A stretch of DNA of 10,390 nt from Opitutia bacterium UBA7397 (GTDB lineage Bacteria; Verrucomicrobiota; Verrucomicrobiia; Opitutales; UBA953), in contig DKND01000056.1 of assembly GCA_002470605.1 (NCBI GenBank), forward strand, positions 5,905 through 16,294, read 5' to 3'. Shown one piece after another: positions 6,389 to 10,390 of this stretch; positions within the stretch are counted from its first letter, which is position 1; the number at the start of each line of letters is the position of its first letter. Position numbers and translations under genes: made by a program. A model generated the notes under the pieces. The model saw only the letters and a program-made list of their open reading frames with translations, did not search any database and was not told the DNA's origin.

Positions 6389-7183
6389 ATGTCTTTCGCC
6401 TTTCATATCCTTGGAACGAGCAGCTCGGGCAACTGTTCGGTCATCGAAACCAATGGCGTGCGCCTGATGCTGGATGTGGGCTTCCAAGGCCCTCGGCTCG
6501 AGGCCGCTTTGGCTAAATTAAGCCTCGAAGCGCGCGCCATCGATGCGGTCTTCATCACCCACGAGCATTCCGACCACTGCATCGGCCTCGCCGCCCTGAT
6601 CCGACAGAACCCCGCGTTAAAAGTCTTCGCCAACCGCGAGACCGCTCGCCGCATCCAAGGTGCGCTCAAAGTTCGACCCGATTGGCAAATCTTCGAAACG
6701 GGTACGACGTTCGAATTCCGCGGCCACCAGATCACTTCTATTCCCATTCCCCACGATGCCGCTGACCCCGTAGGCTTCGCCGTCGATTGCCCTGCCGCCG
6801 ACAGCGCCACCGCTCGCCGAGTGACATGGTTGACCGACCTGGGTCATGCCACCGAGGTCATCCGCTATCATGTGGCCCTTGCCGACGTCCTCGTACTGGA
6901 AGCCAACTATGATGACGAGATGCTCGACGCCTCCGGCCGCCCCCAGCACCTCAAACAACGTATTCGCGGAAACTTCGGACACCTTTCGAATCTCGCTGCC
7001 CGCGATCTGCTTTTAGGGCTACGCGAATGGCAAGCGACCGAGCTTTACCTGGGCCACCTGAGCAAGGAATGCAACCGCACGACCATCGTCGAAGCGCTCA
7101 TGAACGAAGTCCGTGCGCACAAGACTGACTTGCGCGTCACGGTCATCGATCCGCTCGAAGACAACCCCGCCAGCCTCAGTTAA
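6389..7183 (+). CDS. MBL-fold metallo-hydrolase, YycJ/WalJ family
   Basis: This 264-residue metallo-beta-lactamase-fold protein matches the usual YycJ/WalJ length. The N-terminus (FHILGTSSSGNCSVIE) is the family's opening strand and glycine turn. The metal ligands are visible: THEHSDH (57-63, giving H58, H60, D62, H63), D150 in LTDLGH, and H223 in LGHLSKECN. The family blocks LVLEANYDDEML (168-179) and QRIRGNFGHLSN (190-201) are also present, so a two-metal active site is expected. Family members are linked to nuclease and DNA-repair roles, with a mutator phenotype reported for yycJ in Bacillus anthracis. In Firmicutes the gene often sits by walKR, which is absent here. The ATG at 6389 is chosen because the homologous N-terminus begins there; the 48 codons open upstream lie in the spacer and the start of glgC. 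It diverges from glgC and ends 5 bp from the convergent neighbour. Confidence 0.9.
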   Translation: MSFAFHILGTSSSGNCSVIETNGVRLMLDVGFQGPRLEAALAKLSLEARAIDAVFITHEHSDHCIGLAALIRQNPALKVFANRETARRIQGALKVRPDWQIFETGTTFEFRGHQITSIPIPHDAADPVGFAVDCPAADSATARRVTWLTDLGHATEVIRYHVALADVLVLEANYDDEMLDASGRPQHLKQRIRGNFGHLSNLAARDLLLGLREWQATELYLGHLSKECNRTTIVEALMNEVRAHKTDLRVTVIDPLEDNPASLS

Positions 7184-7188
7184 AAGGC

Positions 7189-9111
7189 TTAGCGACGTGG
7201 CGGGACCGGGACCTCATCCGCTGCGGGGGCAGACGGTGGAGCGGGCGTGGTAGCCACGACCTTGGCTGGGGCATTCTGCGCCACCAGGACGGCCAGACGC
7301 TTGACGGCGGTGCCACAAGCGGGTGAGGCCGGATTCAGATCCTGAGCGGAAAGCCATGCGGTCAAGGCTGCGGCCTCACTTCCCTCTTTTTCCAATTTCT
7401 CAGCCTGAGCGATCAGCTTGGCATAGTCGGCGACGAGCGGAGCGATGTCCGAACGTGTCTTCGCCAAGACCAAGTCATCACTCTCAGTCCGGTTGGCCTC
7501 GACGATCACGTCCCAAGCCAAGTAAGGGTTATTCTGCGAAGCCAGGACGGAGGCTTTCTGGATATTGGCATCCAATTCCCCGACGCGGTTGATAATTTGC
7601 CGAAGCTTTTCGGAGCGCTCTTTGTCTTGGGCGAGCGCCAAAGCGAATTCAAGTTTCTTGTTAAAGATTTCGCGCCACTTGCTCTCGGAAACAATGCGAT
7701 CGAACTCGGGCACCATCTGGGAAAGCTTGTCTTGGCGGCTCACGACTTGATTGGCGAATTCCTTCACGGCCGGGTTTTGCGGCCAAATCTTAGTCGCGCG
7801 TTCGAGGGCGAATTCCGCCTTAGCCGTATCGCCGGTGAGGGCCGCCTGCTTCGCGGAGAGCAACGACATATTAGACGCGTTGATCGCGTTATTCACCTTG
7901 GAAAGAATCGAGGCGCCCGGGAAGTCGCGCGCGCGGCCGCGCACCTTGTTGACATACCCTTCAACATTGCCGAGGTCATGCTCGTCGCCCAAGCGCTGCA
8001 GCTCGCGCAAGTCGCGCCAAAGTTCCAGCATCTCGCGTTTTTTGCTTTGCTCATAAGCCATGACGATAGGCTCAAATTCACCTAAGAAATAAGTTTCCTG
8101 CAGACGTTCAAAAGCACCGTACATTTCACCCTGTTTGACCATGTCATCCACCGTGCGCATGCCGGTTGTGACGTCATTCATCGCCTCACGCGCCAGGGTA
8201 TCAATCGATTCCAAGGTGGGAACAAAATCGGAAACGGGGAAGAATTCCTTAACCTCCTTGGCACCGACCTTAATGCTCTGATTGGAGCCCTTGAATAATA
8301 CGCGGTAAAAAGCCGTGGCGACGGTGCAGTGACGATAACGGCGGGCTAACAAGAAACCGACCATCTGAGACTGGAATTCGATTTGCGCTTTTAAACCCAG
8401 AGCCATCATTTCGGCGTTCTTGGCGATGATCTCAGCCTGCGTCCGTGCTTCATCCTTTACCTTGTAGCCTAATTCAGTGGTCCCGGAAGCACTCTTGGCG
8501 AGCGGGTTCTTGCCCTTACCGGTCGGAGCCTGCGAACGTTCATCATTGGCTTCTTCAATTCGGTCAGCCCGATTAATGATCAAACCTTCTTGAGATTTAC
8601 GTAAGGTCTCGAGTTGGTTTTTCGAGATTTCGATTTGGCGCAACTCGGAGCGCATCGTCCATATTTTCTTAACCTGAGAAGCAATGGTGAGGCTGTTATT
8701 GCCGTCGATTTCATATTCAGCTGCTTGAAAAAGAAGATTAAAAGCCTGTTGCTGATTGGCGTAATAAGAGGCTTCGTTGATGGCATTCGGCGCCAGAAGC
8801 TTCTCAATCTGAGTCATGATATCGGTATACTTTTTCACATCACCGGAGGAAGTCGGTGAAGCCAGGTAGCGTTCGAAACGGGCCCGCATCGCGCGCGAGG
8901 TGCCGAGATTGAAAGTCTTCCCCTTCCATTGCATGGTGCCGTTGTCCATATCCATGGAATCGCTGTTCACGTTAAAAACCCGATCAGCACCGCCTTCGGC
9001 AGTGGAGCTCTTATGGTCGACCGAAGTGGAAGAATCAGGAGGGGGCGCCTGGGCGAAACCCAGCACGGCCATCGCCGACCAACCCAAGAGGCTTAAGAGA
9101 GTGTGACGCAT
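7189..9111 (-). CDS. Secreted helical protein with TPR-like segments, unknown function
   Basis: From the ATG at 9109-9111 the product is 640 residues. It opens with a signal peptide: R2-H3, a hydrophobic stretch (4-20), and a likely cut after AQA (residue 22) before a Pro/Ser-rich linker. A small beta-rich segment (about 45-70) is followed by a long, mostly helical body with charged, coiled-coil-prone stretches (about 150-190 and 218-250). TPR-like helical pairs occur at about 416-450 and 560-596, the latter ending in DLNPASP, and the tail is Pro/Ala-rich (about 613-640). I do not recognise a named family. Export to the periplasm or beyond and a scaffold or protein-binding role are inferred. 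An in-frame TTG at 9135 is an alternative start. It has GGAGGG only 2 bases upstream and would overlap the previous gene by 14 bp, while the ATG leaves a 10-bp gap. It likely shares an operon with the genes upstream on this strand. Confidence 0.8.
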   Translation of the reverse strand: MRHTLLSLLGWSAMAVLGFAQAPPPDSSTSVDHKSSTAEGGADRVFNVNSDSMDMDNGTMQWKGKTFNLGTSRAMRARFERYLASPTSSGDVKKYTDIMTQIEKLLAPNAINEASYYANQQQAFNLLFQAAEYEIDGNNSLTIASQVKKIWTMRSELRQIEISKNQLETLRKSQEGLIINRADRIEEANDERSQAPTGKGKNPLAKSASGTTELGYKVKDEARTQAEIIAKNAEMMALGLKAQIEFQSQMVGFLLARRYRHCTVATAFYRVLFKGSNQSIKVGAKEVKEFFPVSDFVPTLESIDTLAREAMNDVTTGMRTVDDMVKQGEMYGAFERLQETYFLGEFEPIVMAYEQSKKREMLELWRDLRELQRLGDEHDLGNVEGYVNKVRGRARDFPGASILSKVNNAINASNMSLLSAKQAALTGDTAKAEFALERATKIWPQNPAVKEFANQVVSRQDKLSQMVPEFDRIVSESKWREIFNKKLEFALALAQDKERSEKLRQIINRVGELDANIQKASVLASQNNPYLAWDVIVEANRTESDDLVLAKTRSDIAPLVADYAKLIAQAEKLEKEGSEAAALTAWLSAQDLNPASPACGTAVKRLAVLVAQNAPAKVVATTPAPPSAPAADEVPVPPRR

Positions 9112-9121
9112 GGTAAGATGA

Positions 9122-9511
9122 TTAGAAGCGCTCAAGACCCTCCACGACGAGCAGGTCGCGACTCACGCGCACCTTGCATTTGTAGCGTTGGCCGACTTCA
9201 AAAGATTCATTGGAACCCGCTGGGATGAAAACCGGGATGCGTCCCGCCCCCATCTTGGTATCCGTCGGCTTCACGGCGAGCACCCGACCCTTGCCTTCGA
9301 TGAAGGCGAGCTGGGCTTCGATCTGACAATCCAAGCGGTAGCTGTTACCCTGGAGCGTAGCCCAATCTTTGCGGTAAGCGTCGACGGAGAATGCCGATAA
9401 GCTCGCGAACTTCCCGCCCCCCGCCATCCGCGGAAGTACGATTGCCATCAAAATAAAAATTACGACCACGGGGATACCGAGGGCAAAGAAGAGGGGGTTG
9501 ATTTTGGACAT
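9122..9511 (-). CDS. Small membrane-anchored protein with a beta-rich (possibly OB-like) domain
   Basis: This 129-residue protein has one N-terminal hydrophobic helix (about 8-26, PLFFALGIPVVVIFILMAI) that is not followed by a signal-peptidase site, so it is probably an inner-membrane anchor with the rest outside. Residues 57-129 alternate short strands and turns: YRLDCQIEAQLAF, GRVLAVKP, RIPVFIP, VGQRYKCKVRVS and DLLVVEGLERF. That pattern resembles a small five-stranded barrel of the OB type; this is a reading by eye, not a match. C62 and C112 could pair. The ATG at 9509-9511 has no clear Shine-Dalgarno. The gene ends 10 bp before the ATG of the secreted helical protein and follows the permease gene on the same strand, so the three may act together at the envelope. 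Function unknown. Confidence 0.75.
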   Translation of the reverse strand: MSKINPLFFALGIPVVVIFILMAIVLPRMAGGGKFASLSAFSVDAYRKDWATLQGNSYRLDCQIEAQLAFIEGKGRVLAVKPTDTKMGAGRIPVFIPAGSNESFEVGQRYKCKVRVSRDLLVVEGLERF

Positions 9512-9550
9512 GTAAGGGGACTTGAGAGCTATCTTATTGTAAGTCTGAGA

Positions 9551-9657
9551 TTAGTTCCAGCGATTTTGCTTATAAGTAAAGGTGAAACAACCGTAGGGTC
9601 ATTCACCTACCCTTAAGGCCGAACAGATTCCAATCCTTTAATTCCAGCGCTTTTGCT
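9551..9657 (-). repeat. Direct repeat of the permease C-terminal coding end
   Basis: Bases 9551-9570 and 9638-9657 are identical at 18 of 20 positions, 87 bp (29 codons) apart. The upstream copy is the real end of the permease gene and reads QQKRWN then stop. The second copy lies in the spacer, in the same frame, and reads TYKQNRWN then stop (TAA at 9551-9553). The open frame of the second copy reaches back only to a stop at 9599-9601, 15 codons. It looks like the leftover tail of a duplicated or paralogous permease gene. Confidence 0.55.
9580..9608. repeat. Short inverted repeat in the permease / small-protein spacer
   Basis: AGGTGAA (9580-9586) and TTCACCT (9602-9608) form a perfect 7-bp stem around a 15-base loop. 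On the minus strand it sits 29 bp after the permease stop and 68 bp before the next start. Only a weak T-rich stretch (TTACTT) follows, so it is at best a poor terminator; it could also be an operator for the downstream two genes. The rest of the 126-bp spacer (9512-9637) is AT-richer than its surroundings. I see no promoter in it that I would defend. Confidence 0.3.
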
Positions 9658-10390
9658 GACAGCCGAAGACGATCAGGCAAATACCCACCAAGCCTTGGAC
9701 CAGCAGGACGAGCAGGGAAAGAGCATTGTCGGCCACATAAGCCGTCTGATTCGGCATGCTTGCCGTGTAGGCATCATAGAGCGGCTGCCCCATCATCGAC
9801 TTCATATAGCCAGACCAGCCCCAATAGGAATTGATGAAGGGGCGGCAGACCCAGGTTAGGGCCGCCGGCAAGGCCAGGACTACCCCCGAAAGCGGGAGCT
9901 GAAAGCCGACCAAGTAAATCGAGAGCAAGGACGACTTTTCCGGCGAGGTCATCATGGCCGAAAAGCCCAGGCAGATGATCGACATCGAAACGCAACTGGC
10001 GGCTAAGATCGCCGACTGCTCCAGCCAAGGTCCCGGGAAGCGGCAAACCATCTTCACGAATACGCACATCCAGACGCCTTGGAAGATTGCCACCATGGAA
10101 ACAAAGGTGATCTTGGAAAAAGCATAAGCCCAGGGGCGGAGACCTGTCATGCGCTCCTTCTCGTAAAGTACGCGCTCGGCCGAGATTTCGCGTCCGCCGT
10201 TATTCGCTCCCATGAGCGTCAGTAAGATCACCTGGAACATCACCAAGCCAGCGGCGAGACCCGCCACCTGTGCATTGGAGATCTGAACATCCACCGCCTG
10301 CTTAACGGCTTCAAAGGAAGCCATGTTTCGATCCATCGGCACTTTTAAGACCTCCCACTTCCCTTCCAGATTGAAAATAATGACCAAGAG
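9638..10390 (-). CDS. ABC-2/ABCG-type transporter permease, C-terminal part (5' end outside window)
   Basis: The last 250 codons of an ABC-2 family membrane domain are present; the frame stays open to the window edge, so the true start lies beyond it. Counting from the TTG codon at 10385-10387, hydrophobic helices lie at about 41-60, 93-113, 124-145, 152-176 and 223-243. The stretch REISAERVLYEKERMTGLRPWAY (66-88, key residues R66, E67, E71, E78, R79) is the cytoplasmic elbow/coupling segment typical of ABCG-like permeases, which follows the first helix of the module. In many bacteria this permease is fused behind an ATPase, sometimes with an FHA domain; the missing upstream part would show whether that is so here. 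A large hydrophilic loop between the last two helices (about 183-222, rich in Tyr, Trp and Met) is probably outside. It ends in KRWN, repeated 87 bp further on. Substrate unknown. Confidence 0.8.
   Translation of the reverse strand, partial: LLVIIFNLEGKWEVLKVPMDRNMASFEAVKQAVDVQISNAQVAGLAAGLVMFQVILLTLMGANNGGREISAERVLYEKERMTGLRPWAYAFSKITFVSMVAIFQGVWMCVFVKMVCRFPGPWLEQSAILAASCVSMSIICLGFSAMMTSPEKSSLLSIYLVGFQLPLSGVVLALPAALTWVCRPFINSYWGWSGYMKSMMGQPLYDAYTASMPNQTAYVADNALSLLVLLVQGLVGICLIVFGCQQKRWN

Noticed and set aside
5800..6516. 238-codon open frame on the plus strand, antisense to glgC and running into the hydrolase gene
   Set aside because: It lies opposite a highly conserved enzyme and overlaps the hydrolase N-terminus in another frame; no recognisable protein features.

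Overview
The window looks like core chromosome of a Gram-negative bacterium with moderately high GC. A secreted protein with a cleavable signal, an ATP-driven exporter pair and a plant/cyanobacterial-like ADP-glucose pyrophosphorylase fit the PVC group, and I lean toward Verrucomicrobiota (Opitutae-like). That placement is inference from protein style, because there is no rRNA or other marker here. I see no tRNA, rRNA, CRISPR array, insertion sequence or phage gene. Genes are packed tightly, with overlapping starts and stops and almost no intergenic DNA.

Left, plus strand (1-3939): the C-terminal end of a branched-chain aminotransferase (ilvE), a 43-bp spacer filled by a strong bulged hairpin, then two full-length half-transporters of the type I ABC exporter family that overlap by ATGA. 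Their motifs are complementary. The first has Asp in place of the catalytic Glu, and the second has a non-canonical signature (LSLGQ). This is the pattern of a heterodimeric exporter with one degenerate and one active ATP site.

Middle, minus strand (3932-6279): glgC (ADP-glucose synthesis, first committed step of glycogen) followed through a second ATGA overlap by a five-helix membrane protein of unknown function. The membrane protein gene converges with the second ABC gene and overlaps it by 8 bp. Upstream of glgC a 109-bp divergent spacer carries a 13-bp bulged inverted repeat. On its other side starts a plus-strand metallo-beta-lactamase-fold hydrolase of the YycJ/WalJ type (6389-7183).

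Right, minus strand (7189-10390): in transcription order, the C-terminal part of an ABC-2/ABCG-type permease (cut by the window edge), a 126-bp spacer, a small membrane-anchored protein, and a large secreted helical protein with TPR-like segments and a Pro/Ala-rich tail. The last two are separated by at most about 10 bp. The spacer repeats the permease's C-terminal coding end almost exactly, 87 bp downstream and in frame, which suggests a duplication remnant. This three-gene set is the best candidate in the window for an undescribed envelope system, though it rests on gene context only.
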